Shown: piece after piece, positions 23,590 through 42,600 of the stretch
Position numbering within the stretch: the first letter of the stretch is position 1
How the letters are laid out: the number at the start of each line of letters is the position of its first letter
Assembly (NCBI RefSeq): GCF_047511655.1
Contig: NC_133401.1
Span: forward strand, 14,478,001-14,542,000
DNA: 64,000 bases
Source of the DNA: Castor canadensis
Taxonomy: Eukaryota; Chordata; Mammalia; Rodentia; Castoridae
Direction of reading: 5' to 3'
The notes under the pieces: model-generated
Databases searched by the model: none
Seen by the model: the letters and a program-made list of their open reading frames with translations, nothing else
What the model was told of the DNA's origin: nothing
Made by a program: the position numbers and the translations under genes

Positions 23590-24150
23590 GGGAGCGTCGT
23601 AGGAAAAGAGGATTGTGTAGCGGGAAAGTTGAACTTTCAGGGCCCTGGTGGGTTCTTTCCTGGAAGTGCATAATGGAACTAATTGTAAGAAAAGCCCCCG
23701 TCCCTCCCTCCAGTGGCTCATAATCCAAGCTTGGGAAAGAGGAATGTTGATGAGAAAAGTGCAAATTTCAGGTCCCTGGGCCTTCTAGAGAGACATTTGT
23801 TGAAGGCCTACTTTGTGCAAGCGTTTGTAGCAGACTCTGGGCCTACCTAGCCCTAGGGGAGTTCCCTGTTCTGAGTGGGACTGTAAACAAGGAAAACCGG
23901 AACTCTCCACCCCCGTGGTTGACTAGTTCCAGGAAGATCCATTATGGAAAAGCTGTTGTGTACAGAACCCTGGCAACTCAAAATGAGAGATTTCGAATAA
24001 GTGGATAAGGAAGGTTTAACTCCAGGGATTTGGAATAAGTGGATAAGGAAAATTTAGGGTCCTGGGCTATGTGTATTGTGGGAATTCACAGTAGGAAAGG
24101 AGAGTTGGTCTGGTTAGAAATGAGGTATGTACAGGACTGGTTAAGCTCCC
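23590..24150 (+). repeat. diverged tandem array in ZNF526 intron 1
   Basis: Two clean copies of GAATAAGTGGATAAGGAA start at 23995 and 24033, 38 bases apart. Each is followed by a purine/T stretch, and the second by GGGTCCTGGGC. Older copies with the same order of motifs are visible near 23617 (GAACTTTCAGGGCCCTGG) and 23753 (AAATTTCAGGTCCCTGGG). The array starts some 240 bases past the first-exon donor. Confidence 0.55.
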
Positions 24151-24224
24151 AGAGCCTTGAACTGGTGGAGTGGCTCAGGCGGTAGAGTGCCTGTCTAAAC
24201 TCTCAGGGCCTCTCTTCCCATAGG

Positions 24225-24570
24225 AGCCTTATTCATTCACTAAATACCTACTGTGTGCCTGCTGTGTGCTGGGCGTCATTCTTGGCACTGGAAATACCTC
24301 ACTGATGAACAGGCTAGAATCCCTGCCTTCTGGGAGATTAATATGAGTAACTTATATATACAGATTATAAGCTAAACTCCACCTGCCCTCTGGTGCTAAC
24401 CAATGTGAAAAAAAGGAAAAGAAGGTGGGGATTGGATTCAGAAGATTGGCTCCAAGACTGGGAGGAGAGCAGTCATTTGCTGATATACTATGAGACCCTG
24501 TTATGTGAAGGGGCCTGGGTTGGGTGGAGCCCACACAAGTAGAAAAGGAGATAAGACACACAGAGGGAGG
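24225..24570 (+). mobile_element. L2 fragment
   Basis: cattcactaaatacctactg, then ggcactggaaatacctcac and atccctgccttctgggag, follow the L2 order. Confidence 0.55.
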
Positions 24571-24804
24571 CAAGTTTGAAGGTTAAAACCCCTGTCCCTC
24601 GTCAGTGGTTTCATTGGTGACAATGAATTAGACCTACCTGCAAACTCTGTTTGGTGAGGAGCTCAGAGACACCATCCCAAGCTCCTATTTGCTGTGATAG
24701 AGGGAGTCCTCACCTTCCTGAAGATGTAAAGATGTCAGAGGCAGCTCCACAAAGGAGGTGCAGGGTAGGAGTTTGCTAGATCGCCAAAAACCACTTTTCT
24801 GGAG

Positions 24805-24980
24805 AACGTCAAGTAATGGCTCTAGCTAACCTTTATCAAATGCCAGGGGCTCTGTGGTCAGTAGTACTTTTAGTCCCATTTTCCAGGTAAGAAAACAGTC
24901 TCAGAGTGAGGAAGTAAGCAGTGGAACTCCGATTGGAGCCCAGGGCCTGTGCTCTTAAACACTGTTCTACATCTCCTGGT
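24805..24980 (+). mobile_element. MIR SINE
   Basis: ctagctaacctttatcaaat, cattttccaggtaagaaaac and gtaagcagtggaactccg lie in order. Confidence 0.65.
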
Positions 24981-25149
24981 GTCCGTGTGAGAGGAGGAGA
25001 AAAGGTGTTGCACAAAGAGGAAACTGCACAGGCAAAGGTCGGGAAGCTGGAACAGCCATGGTGTGTTCTCAGAAAGGGTGTGATGGGACCTCTGGGAGAT
25101 GAGAACAGCATGAGAGGCCAGGCTGCTGAATGCTTGCTCTCTCCCGCAG

Positions 25150-25242
25150 ATGCCTGACTGCTGTGGCTGCAGTAGGCTCAGAGGCAGGCTCGTCAAAGAC
25201 CGAGGCATAAACATTGGACTAAGACTTGATCACTAGAACCTG
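25150..25242 (+). other. ZNF526: ZNF526 noncoding exon 2 with a 28-codon upstream ORF
   Basis: The exon is bounded by the acceptor cccgcag|atg and the donor aacctg|gtgagt. The first three bases of the exon are ATG. From there a frame of 28 codons (MPDCCGCSRLRG...) runs to TAG at 25234-25236, six bases before the donor. So the upstream ORF fills almost the whole exon. The exon is predicted from splice signals and a position typical of ZNF526; transcript support is not available here. Confidence 0.55.
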
Positions 25243-25334
25243 GTGAGTAATGGGATGAGCAAAGGACCCTCCCCTTGGGTTCTGGTGGATCACTGGCTCC
25301 TGTCTGTTTTTCTCCAGGTGCTGCCTTCCCCACA

Positions 25335-27335
25335 ATGGCAGAGGTGGTAGCTGAGGTGGCTGAGATGCCGACACAGTCGCCAGGGGCAGTGGAGCTGTCA
25401 GCACCCATGTCAGGGGAGCTGACAGAGATGACAACAGAAGTGACCGAGATGACACCTGGGGAGGCTCTTGCCTCATCCCTCTTCTTCCAGCACCACCAGT
25501 TCATGTGCTCTGAGTGTGGCAGCCTCTACAACACACTGGAGGAAGTCCTCTCACACCAGGACCAGCACATGGCTACTGTATCAGAAGAGGAGTCACTGAC
25601 CACACAGAACACGGGGATGGAGCCAGAGCTAGTGCCAGGCACTGAGGAGGGGCCTTTCCAATGTGGTGAATGCAGCCAGCTCATTCTCTCCCCCAGTGAG
25701 CTCCTGGCCCACCAGGACGCCCACCTCCAGGAGTCTGCAAGCCAGATCCAATACCAGTGTGGAGACTGCCAGGAGCTCTTCCCTTCACCTGAGCTGTGGG
25801 TGGCTCATCGCAAGGCTCAGCACCTTTCTGCTACAGTGGCTGAGCCACCAGTGCCACCTCCTTTGCCTTCCCCAACACCACCACCTCCACCACCTGAAGT
25901 CAAGATGGAGCCCTATGAGTGTCCTGAGTGTTCCACCCTCTGTGCCACTCCTGAAGAGTTTCTGGAACATCAGGGCACCCACTTTGACTCCCTGGAGAAA
26001 GAAGAGCGCAATGGATTAGAGGAGGAGGAGGAGGAGGAGGAGGAGGAGGAGGAGGATGGAGAGACAGAGGATGAGGAGGCAGCTACAGAGCTGGCTGATG
26101 ATGCTGTGGGAGGAGACAAGTCCACAGGTGGCCCGGCTCAGGGCTGTGGAGATTGTCCCCAACATTGTACCGCCTCAGGGGCACGCCGGAGACACCGACG
26201 GGCATCCCGTGGCCCAGCATCGGCCACCCACCCCTTCCACTGCAGCCAGTGCCAGCGCAGCTTCAGCTCAGCAAACCGGCTGCTGGCTCATGGGCGGGCC
26301 CATGTTGGAGGCACGCATGAGTGTACAACCTGCTCCAAGGTCTTCAAGAAGGCAGCCTCACTGGAGCAGCACCTGCGGCTGCACCGCGGAGAAGCCCGCT
26401 ACCTCTGTGTGGACTGTGGCCGTGGCTTTGGCACAGAGCTCACGTTGGTGGCCCACCGGAGGGCCCACACTGCCAACCCACTGCATCGCTGTCGCTGTGG
26501 CAAGACATTCAGCAACATGACCAAGTTCCTCTACCACCGGCGTACCCACTCTGGGAAAAGCGGGACCCCTGCCACAGCAGCAACAGTCTCCCCAGCTCCA
26601 GCTGAGCCTACCCCCCCTCCCCCACCTCCTGCCCCTCCTGCCCAGCTTCCCTGCCCACAGTGCCCCAAGTCCTTTGCCTCAGCTTCCCGGCTGTCCCGGC
26701 ACCGGCGGGCAGTACATGGGCCCCCCGAAAGACGGCATCGCTGCGGGGTTTGTGGCAAGGGCTTCAAGAAGCTGGTCCATGTGCGTAACCATTTGCGGAC
26801 ACACACAGGTGAGAGGCCCTTCCAGTGCCACTCGTGTGGCAAGACCTTTGCTTCTTTAGCCAACCTCAGCCGCCACCAGCTGACCCACACAGGCGTGCGT
26901 CCCTACCAATGCTTGGACTGTGGCAAGCGCTTCACACAGAGCTCCAACCTTCAGCAGCACCGGAGGCTGCACTTGAGGCCTGTTGCCTTTGCCCGTGCCC
27001 CTCGCCTCCCCATCACTGGTCTCTACAACAAGAGCCCCTACTACTGTGGGACCTGTGGCCGCTGGTTCCGTGCCATGGCAGGTCTGAGACTGCATCAGCG
27101 TGTCCATGCTCGAGCCAGGACTATGACACTGCAGCCTCCTAGATCACCAACTCCTACCCCGCCCCCAGCCCCTGAGCCTCAGCAGACTATCATGTGCACA
27201 GAGCTCGGGGAAACCATTGCCATCATTGAGACATCCCAGCCACTGGCTCTAGAGGACACTCTGCAGCTGTGCCAGGCTGCACTGGGGGCCAGTGAAGCAA
27301 GCGGGCTGTTGCAGTTGGACACAGCCTTCGTGTGA
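25335..27335 (+). CDS. ZNF526: ZNF526, C2H2 zinc-finger protein
   Basis: A single coding exon of 666 codons starts at MAEVVAEVAEMPTQ and ends at LLQLDTAFV-TGA. The ATG at 25335 has a strong context (acaATGg) and lies 17 bases after the acceptor tctccag|gtg at 25317/25318. The frame stays open for 20 codons upstream, but only across intron sequence. About 13 regular C2H2 fingers are visible. Four lie in the N-terminal third (FMCSEC, FQCGEC, YQCGDC, YECPEC). An in-frame GAG run gives an acidic Glu tract near residue 230, and nine more fingers run from about residue 300 to 590. One finger has a CxC knuckle (HRCRCGKTF). Only one linker is the classical TGERP type; others are long and proline-rich. 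There is no KRAB or SCAN domain. The protein is presumed nuclear and nucleic-acid binding; targets are not deducible here. Confidence 0.96.
   Translation: MAEVVAEVAEMPTQSPGAVELSAPMSGELTEMTTEVTEMTPGEALASSLFFQHHQFMCSECGSLYNTLEEVLSHQDQHMATVSEEESLTTQNTGMEPELVPGTEEGPFQCGECSQLILSPSELLAHQDAHLQESASQIQYQCGDCQELFPSPELWVAHRKAQHLSATVAEPPVPPPLPSPTPPPPPPEVKMEPYECPECSTLCATPEEFLEHQGTHFDSLEKEERNGLEEEEEEEEEEEEDGETEDEEAATELADDAVGGDKSTGGPAQGCGDCPQHCTASGARRRHRRASRGPASATHPFHCSQCQRSFSSANRLLAHGRAHVGGTHECTTCSKVFKKAASLEQHLRLHRGEARYLCVDCGRGFGTELTLVAHRRAHTANPLHRCRCGKTFSNMTKFLYHRRTHSGKSGTPATAATVSPAPAEPTPPPPPPAPPAQLPCPQCPKSFASASRLSRHRRAVHGPPERRHRCGVCGKGFKKLVHVRNHLRTHTGERPFQCHSCGKTFASLANLSRHQLTHTGVRPYQCLDCGKRFTQSSNLQQHRRLHLRPVAFARAPRLPITGLYNKSPYYCGTCGRWFRAMAGLRLHQRVHARARTMTLQPPRSPTPTPPPAPEPQQTIMCTELGETIAIIETSQPLALEDTLQLCQAALGASEASGLLQLDTAFV
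26026..26056 (+). repeat. in-frame GAG repeat (poly-Glu) in ZNF526
   Basis: A GAG/GGA run within the coding exon encodes an uninterrupted Glu tract. Confidence 0.9.
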
Positions 27336-27429
27336 CACCACTGTAGAGCAACAGTGAAAGGGTTTGGCTGCAACAGCAAGTACAGGTACCTCTAGGGGGA
27401 AAGAGGACCCTTCTGGCAAGCTGATTTGT

Positions 27430-27700
27430 TACCCACCATGTGCTAGGATCCACCTGGCCTCTTGTGCCCACTGAGTCCTCAGAACACCCCTGTCAGGTTT
27501 CTCTTGTCACCTTTCTCTGCCTGAGGGGAAACTGAAGCTCTGAGATGTGATGTGATCTGTCCTGGCTCACCCTGCTGCATCTCAGAGCAGGGCTTGCCAA
27601 GGCTGTTTGGCACTGCATTACCCTGGTGCCTGGCATCATCAGGTAACTAATCATGTGCCAGGTCTGTGCTGGGCACTCTCATATATCTCTTCAGATTCTC
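27430..27700 (+). mobile_element. MIR fragments in ZNF526 3' region
   Basis: gagtcctcagaacacccctg, ctgaggggaaactgaagctc and gtgccaggtctgtgctggg. Confidence 0.5.
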
Positions 27701-27839
27701 TGCTTCTCCCCCAGCTCTTGCTTCCCTGAACTTTGGGGACCCAGGACTTGGCTCTGCATGGTGGACAAAGGCGCTTGACTTTTCTGGGCTACTCTCATCT
27801 CAACTTTGACAACATGGAAAGAAATCTATAGGTACTCAG

Positions 27840-28240
27840 ATACTCAGTCTAGACTGGGTGATGCTGGAGACTGAGGAGTGAGCCAGACACGGGCTCCGCC
27901 CTCAGGAGACATGCTCAGTCTGGTAGGAGGAACACACACAAGTACAGACAGCTTGCTCTCTGAATGTGTCTCACTGGTTCATTCAGCCTGTGTGTCCTAA
28001 GACCTCCCTCTCCTGCTGGGCAGTGCTGTGGGCCAGAGTCAGACTTAATGATTCCCTGGGCTGTGGTGGGATGTGCAGGCAGAGTGAGATCTCAGAGTAG
28101 GAAACAGACTTCCATGGGAGGAGACCAAGAGTGAGAGAGACTTCCTAGAGGAAGCAGTCCCTAAATCTGATAGTGGAAAAGAACGTCCCAGGCAAACAGC
28201 ACCACAAGAGAGGGTAAATTCTTGGTGTATTTGGAAACCA
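27840..28240 (+). mobile_element. L2 fragment
   Basis: gccagacacgggctccgccc, then gacttcctagaggaagcag, in L2 order. Confidence 0.45.
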
Positions 28241-28254
28241 TCCAATTACAACTC

Positions 28255-28440
28255 CAGTGACAGTGAACATTTGGCTGTCTGTTGGTGGCAGGCGCCACAC
28301 TTAGCACTGTATTATGATCCCAGCAAGCCTGAAATGGACCTCAATGTCATTCCTGTTGTACAGGCGTAAAAACGGGAGACAGAGACTTCCCCAAGGCCTA
28401 ACAGCTAGGCAGAGGTGCTGTGACATCTGCACCTAGGTGG
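28255..28440 (+). mobile_element. MIR fragment
   Basis: cacacttagcactgtattat, then ttgtacaggcgtaaaaacgg and cccaaggcctaacagctagg. Confidence 0.55.
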
Positions 28441-29864
28441 TTCCTTAAGCCCACGTTTGTATTGTGGCAATGTTCTGGTGATTGAGAACTGAATCCCACC
28501 TGGGCTAGGCTCAGAGGGTTCATTCTAATTGGAGGAAAAGTAAGCCAGTGTGACAAAGCAGTTGGATTTGAGGGGGCCTTGAAAATCAAAGGTCTTTGGA
28601 GCAGGAAGCGATCCCCAATTTTCTCAGAGGGTGCCTGGGATAATAGACCTTCCCGCCCTAAGTAGATGTAATGATTCTGAGGGGTCAGTGGGGCGGGCTC
28701 TACCTGGCCTCTGCAGACCAGGATGCTTGGGCAGCTGAAGCAGAATGCTGCTGAGGCTGGGATTGTCCAGGAGGCCATGCCTTTGAAATAGGGCTGAATA
28801 ATTCAGGGCAGTGTGGAGAGGGCAGGGCATCAGATCTCCCTGGGGTTAAAGTGAGATGAGTGTCTTATCCCCTTCTGGCAGTGGTCCAGAAGGGGATAAG
28901 ACAGGCAGACTGGACAGAGATTGGAGAGGTAAGTGGATGGTGAGGGACACTGTCAGTGACCACCTAGTCAACCAGTGGGGAGGAAAGAACCCTAGATTCA
29001 CCCTTTGCCCAGACCAGCTCTCCTCCCCTTGTCTAATGTATGTGCTCTATGTATCCATTTTACAAACAAGGTGAAATCCAGGCTGGTGTTGAGCAAAGGG
29101 AGGGATAGGGCTCATCCTAGCCAGTAAAAATATACTCCCGGCACTCCCTCTGGGACATAGAGCTCTCCCTTTCTAGTCACAAGTGGAATCCAGCGGAGGG
29201 TGTGCTCCTTCCCTTCTGGAGCTTCCATCTATTTGCTTGCTTGGCACCATATGGAGGAGGTACCATTTCTTTCTGCCTGATGTCCCAGCATGTTTTAAAA
29301 GTGAGGGGTAAAGTAAGCTCTGTCCCAGCCTTCCCGGGGTTGTTACTTCCCAACATCCCTCAGGAGAGAAGCAGGTAGGTCCCCTGCTGAATACGCAGAC
29401 ATGAAGCCCTGTCCATGTCCCATCCCACTGAAAGTTTGAAGGTGGCTAAGTTTTGGCCTGAATGACTCCTCATGATCCAGTCTTTCCCTCCTGGATCCTG
29501 GAGCAGCTGAAGTCAGACAGGCCTTTGTTAAGTCTTGGCTCTGCCACTTAAGTTCTGTGTTCGAAACCCGTTGGGTACCCATTCTTCTACGGATCACTGG
29601 TGGTGCTCACTCCCATCCCCGCCCCCTGCCTAAAGCAGCAGTGGATGATTTATGCTGGGTCAGAGTGGACTCCTCCCAGGCCTCTGTAGTAGACTGGCTC
29701 ATCATGATGGGCAGAGGGGAGTGCTAAGGTGCCAGAAAGTTGGGCCCTTAAGTCAGGGCCAGGCCTCACAGAGTTCCCCAGCTTGAGGTACTGTCATTCC
29801 TCACCCCAAACAGCCCTTCAAATCCCCCCTCAACTCAGAGGAAACAGGCAGCCAGCCAGGAAGC

Positions 29865-30453
29865 AGGTTTTCATGCCAATAATTTATTGAACGGCGGTCT
29901 GTACACAGGCAAACCTTACTGTGGAAACTAAGATACCAGGGGCTCTCCCCACTCCCCCAGCCCTCCAGGGTGGGCAGAGGAGGGAGGCCTTGGGAGCAGA
30001 GGGCAAGAGGGGAGATACAGCTGTAGGAGAAAGGGGCAGGTTGGATGATGCGAATCGACGTTTTCTTTAAGAAAAAAATTATAACAATCTATTTACACCT
30101 GGGGGGAGGAGCAAGGAAGGGAAAGGAGATGGGCTGGGCTGGGTCTATTTACAAGGGACACTGGAGGAGGTGGAAGTCAAGGGGAGGGGAGGGTGCCATG
30201 GGGGTAAGAGATTCTCATACCCCAAACCCCTGTCCTTCCTTCTCTTCCCTCCCCACAACCAGTTAAAATCCTCTTAAAAAGCCCACCAGAGGTGAGGCTG
30301 GTGAGGGAGGGACTAGAGTGGGGGTAGGGACTCATTTACCTCTGTCTCTAGTCTAGGGGCCCAGCCATGGCAGGAGCTTGATGGGCTATGGCCCCCCTTC
30401 CCAGCCCCACTTGGGGCTCCCAGATGGACATGGAAGAGTAAGTGGTGGGGCCC
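29865..30453 (-). other. GSK3A: GSK3A 3' untranslated region
   Basis: This runs from after the TGA stop to the poly(A) hexamer, about 590 bases. It is GC-rich and no young SINE is seen in it. Confidence 0.7.
29883..29888 (-). terminator. GSK3A: polyadenylation signal of GSK3A
   Basis: TTTATT on the plus strand gives AATAAA on the minus strand, 565 bases after the stop. It is followed in that direction by a T/G-containing stretch (cttcctggctggctgcc), a reasonable downstream element. Confidence 0.7.
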
Positions 30454-39206
<8,753 letters not shown>

Positions 39207-39452
39207 GGCGCCGAGCGCAGGCCCAGGCCACGGGGCTCGGGCTTCCCGGGCTGCCCCCGCCGCCGCCGCTGCCGCCGCCTCCCCCGGGTTCCGGCCTCTT
39301 CCAGGCCGCGCCGCTCCGGCTCCGGCTCCGGCCCAGCGCCCGCCGCGGGGCACCCCGGGAGATGCAGTCCTCCTGTCGTCCGCGCCGTCGTCGCCGCCCT
39401 CGGCCCACACTGAGGCCGCGTGGCAGGCCGGGAAATGGAGTCCGCAAAGGTC
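39207..39452 (-). promoter_or_regulatory. GSK3A: GSK3A 5' UTR and CpG-island core promoter
   Basis: This is a very GC-rich, CpG-dense, TATA-less block directly before the GSK3A ATG (context gccATGa). The reading frame of GSK3A stays open upstream to about 39452 without an ATG, so a non-AUG extension is formally possible. The start site is inferred at around 39300-39420. Confidence 0.65.
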
Positions 39453-40410
39453 TCAGAGTAGCAGGCAGGGATGGAGGTTCGCGCTGCACGTCGGGAAATA
39501 GAGTACTGGGTAACATCAGACGACTGTGTCGAAGACAGAGCCTGAAGCACTTTGGAAAAGTCACAGCCGCACGCTCACCTCCACTTCGGCAACAGAGAGT
39601 CCCTAAGTGTACCTCAAAAATGTAGTCTCAGCCACTCCATCCCTGAGCTGTCTAGGACTGATGCATGCCGGGAAACAGAGCCCAGTCGCTCATTTAGTCT
39701 ATTGGCTGTAGGTAACTCCCGGAGCCAGGTGCCCTCTGGGAAATCGAGTCAGCGCCTGTCAACCCTCAGCTCTCCGGCAGTGAGGCAAGCCGGGAAATGG
39801 ACTTGTCGCCACGCCCTCGCCGCATTGCAGGTGTAAAGCGGTTTTTCAAAGCACGCCGGGAAATGAAGTCCCAGGTGGTCCTTAAGCCCCCAAGTAGATG
39901 TTGCAGTTCTAGAGATAGGCTGGGAAATGGAGGCACAGCTTTCTTCTGTGTATGCTGAACCGCATTCCCTGCCGGGAAGTGTAGTCAACACCATGGCTTC
40001 AGCGCTGTTATGAGCCCTGGTATCTTCTGGGAAATGAAGTTCAAGGCCGCCTCCTCATTGACTTAGGTAGGAGGCGGGATCTACCAGAAACCTGAAGTAT
40101 GCTGGAAGTAGCACAAAGTGGATCCTGATCCTTTGTAAGGCCAGGCTCAGAGGCTCTCTGGGAGGTGGAGTCCAAACAGGTACCATCGGTAGCGAGTGGG
40201 CGAAAGGTTAAGGACGGCAGTTCGCGAGAGAGACTGCAAAGTGTTTCAGTGCTTCCTCCCTGACCCCAAGTTCCTAAGCATGAACCATTAGTGACTGCTA
40301 GAAAAAGGAGTCCAAGCGCCTTTAAGTTCCAGGTGACCACATATCTGGAATGAAAAAAAACCCGCCCCCTCCCGGTCCCCGCAAAGATTTGGGAAACAAA
40401 GTTCCTAGTG
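39422..40410 (-). repeat. about 60-bp periodic array of ZNF143/THAP11-like sites upstream of GSK3A
   Basis: The motif GCATGCCGGGAAATGGAGTC recurs with small changes near 39427, 39487, 39667, 39735, 39787, 39854, 39919, 39971, 40027, 40157 and 40388, mostly 50-70 bases apart. More decayed copies lie near 39553, 39615, 40099 and 40296. It matches the reverse complement of the known SBS2 motif ACTACAATTCCCAGCATGC, bound by ZNF143 and THAP11/HCFC1. The spacers show little remaining similarity. Isolated further copies lie at 40653 and, in the opposite orientation, at 40902-40924. Confidence 0.75.
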
Positions 40411-41461
40411 GTGTCTCAGAGCAATTGTCTTCGGAAAGTCTACCTTTTTCTAGCAATGTGGATAGTTCCAGGAAACTGGGCTGAACATAAAAGAGTCCAC
40501 TCAGCTTTTTGCTTCCTTTCGTTTCCTAAACTACAGGATACTGGAATGCACAAACGAAAGTAGCCCAACGCAAGAAGCAGTCTTGAGTTTTGTGCGCGCA
40601 TCGTCGCCCCCATTTATTTATAAATAACCGGAAGAAGCGTAACCCTAAAGGACGCTGGGAAACAGAGTTCCTTCGTGTGTCCCTCCCCCGGAAATGCTTA
40701 GGACTGAAATGAAAGCGCTCTCAGCCCCTCCTCCAAAGTGGTAGGAAATGGAATTTCTGGGCTTCACTTTAATTCGAACGTGTGTTCGTACTAACGTCCC
40801 TGGCCATTCTGAATCTTAAAGTTCTGTCGATCTGTCTGTTCCTGACTGCTGTTCTCAGCAGACACAGAACGGTGACAGGCGATAAAGCTAAAGCCTGTAG
40901 GGACTACACTATCCAGAAGGCAAAGCGCGGATACTCGCCTGCGTGTTCCCCACGCACGGGTAGGAGCGGGTATTTCTGGTACCTGTAGTTGGCCAGCCAA
41001 ATGGTAGCTGCTGCCCTCTGACGGCAGCCCTGAGTTGAAAAGTAAAATTTTGATTTAAGCCCCTGGCATGGGGAACCCAGAGGGGACTAAGAAGGCTTTC
41101 AAGAGCGGTAGAGCAAGGCAGAATAGCGGCGTTTACTTAAACGCCAGAAACTGTAAGACATACTTAGTGGACAACCGGTACAAAGGAATTGGGGGTCCGT
41201 GGGGGTTTAGAGCAAAAGTCTGAGGAAATCTAATACGGTGTTTGAAAGGGGTGAGAGTGATGGTCGGGGAAGGGCTTGTGTGTTGTTGAGCCTGCCCAGC
41301 GGTGGATGCAGCCATGTACCAGGCAGCCCAACCTTGACCTAAAGTAAATTCCAAGAATCCTTCTGGGGATTTAAATTTACAGTGACAGGTGTGAGCGTTC
41401 TAGCAGCAGTTTTGATATTCATGTATGATACTGCAGTCAGTCCCTAAAAAGAAAAATAGGG

Positions 41462-41498
41462 GTGTGTGTGTGAGAGAGAGAAAGAGAGAGAGAGAACG
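41462..41498 (+). repeat. GT/GA simple repeat
   Basis: A GT run passes into a GA run. Confidence 0.9.
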
Positions 41499-42524
41499 TT
41501 GGTGGACGGGTACACAGAGGGGTTCTAAGTGTCTAGGAGGGACCTATGTTGTCTGGAGGTGACTACAGGCCCCTGAGAACAGTTATTGGGGACAAGGGGA
41601 GAAAAGTATGAGGGAAGTTACGATGTCTGTAAGAGCTGTGTGGGTGACTGAGAAATTACCGGTGACCAAGCAACCTGAAAGGGTGAGGGAAAGCTGAGAA
41701 ACACCAGGAAGGCTTTCAGGTTCTGTGTAGGTGCTGGGGAAGGGGTGGGGGCTATAGGTACAAAGAGGAGGGGGGGGGTCTCTGTTGAGGTGAATTAATC
41801 TGCAAACTGTCCTGAGAGATCAATGAAGGTCTTTCTGCTTGGAAGCAAGGGTCCCAGAGAAAATGGACAGGGCCAAGGGTGTCCTGCAGGTACATTTCAG
41901 GTCTGCACATGGATTTCAGTGGGTGATTAAAGATACAGGGTAACCACTGCGGTTTTCAAGACCAAATGCCACCTGTGACATCCCACACAGCCAGAATCTG
42001 GGGCAACGAGTTTGGAGTTTGGTTGGACAGTAGTTTGGCTAGGAAAGTGGTTCTGGAGCTGAGCACTTAGGAACCACGTGGTTAGAGGTGCTTTGAGGGC
42101 ACTGGGGTTGGCCTGAGGCTACTAGCTGGGGTCTGCTTCCCTCCTGCCAGTGACGACATCTGCCTTTCTCCATCACTCCACCAGCAACTCAGCTGCATCT
42201 ATGTTGCCAGGAGATATGCCTCATCCCAACTTCCAGAAATAGCCCAGTGGTCCCCACCCCAGGGAATGGCTTACATCACCCAGGAGAGGGAGCAGTTGCT
42301 TGCAGTCCGCCACAGGAGCCTCGGTTTCCTGCCAGTACCCCAGCCCTGGATCTCTTTTCTGCCAAGTGACAGTCATCTGGGACCACCCACCCTGGACTGG
42401 CATCAGCTGAGGTTTAAATGAGTGGGTAGCAATTGACAGTCAATGTTCCTTCCCCCTCAGGGTTGTGCAGGGTGGGGTCTCCTTGGTGAAGCCAGTCCAA
42501 CAGGCCCTGAGCTGCCAATTCCCA

Positions 42525-42600
42525 TTGCATTTCCTGGCAGCTGAGTGACCTTGGGGAAACCCCTTCCCCTCTCTGGGCCTCAAGCATCTCACCTGCACTG
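42525..42600 (+). mobile_element. MIR fragment
   Basis: ctgagtgaccttggggaaac, then ccctctctgggcctcaagc. Confidence 0.55.

Larger units (their letters stand above)
27336..29864 (+). other. ZNF526 3' UTR and ZNF526-GSK3A interval
   Basis: The stretch after the ZNF526 stop contains MIR and L2 fossils but no further gene that I can see. No canonical AATAAA or ATTAAA is evident on the plus strand. An AATATA variant at 29129-29134 is a weak candidate poly(A) signal. The two genes converge here, with the GSK3A end at about 29865, so the ZNF526 end must lie before that or the transcripts overlap. Confidence 0.5.

Noticed and set aside
25275-25334. 20-codon N-terminal extension of ZNF526
   Set aside because: It crosses the splice acceptor at 25317, so it is mostly intron. 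The ATG at 25335 matches the known N-terminus.
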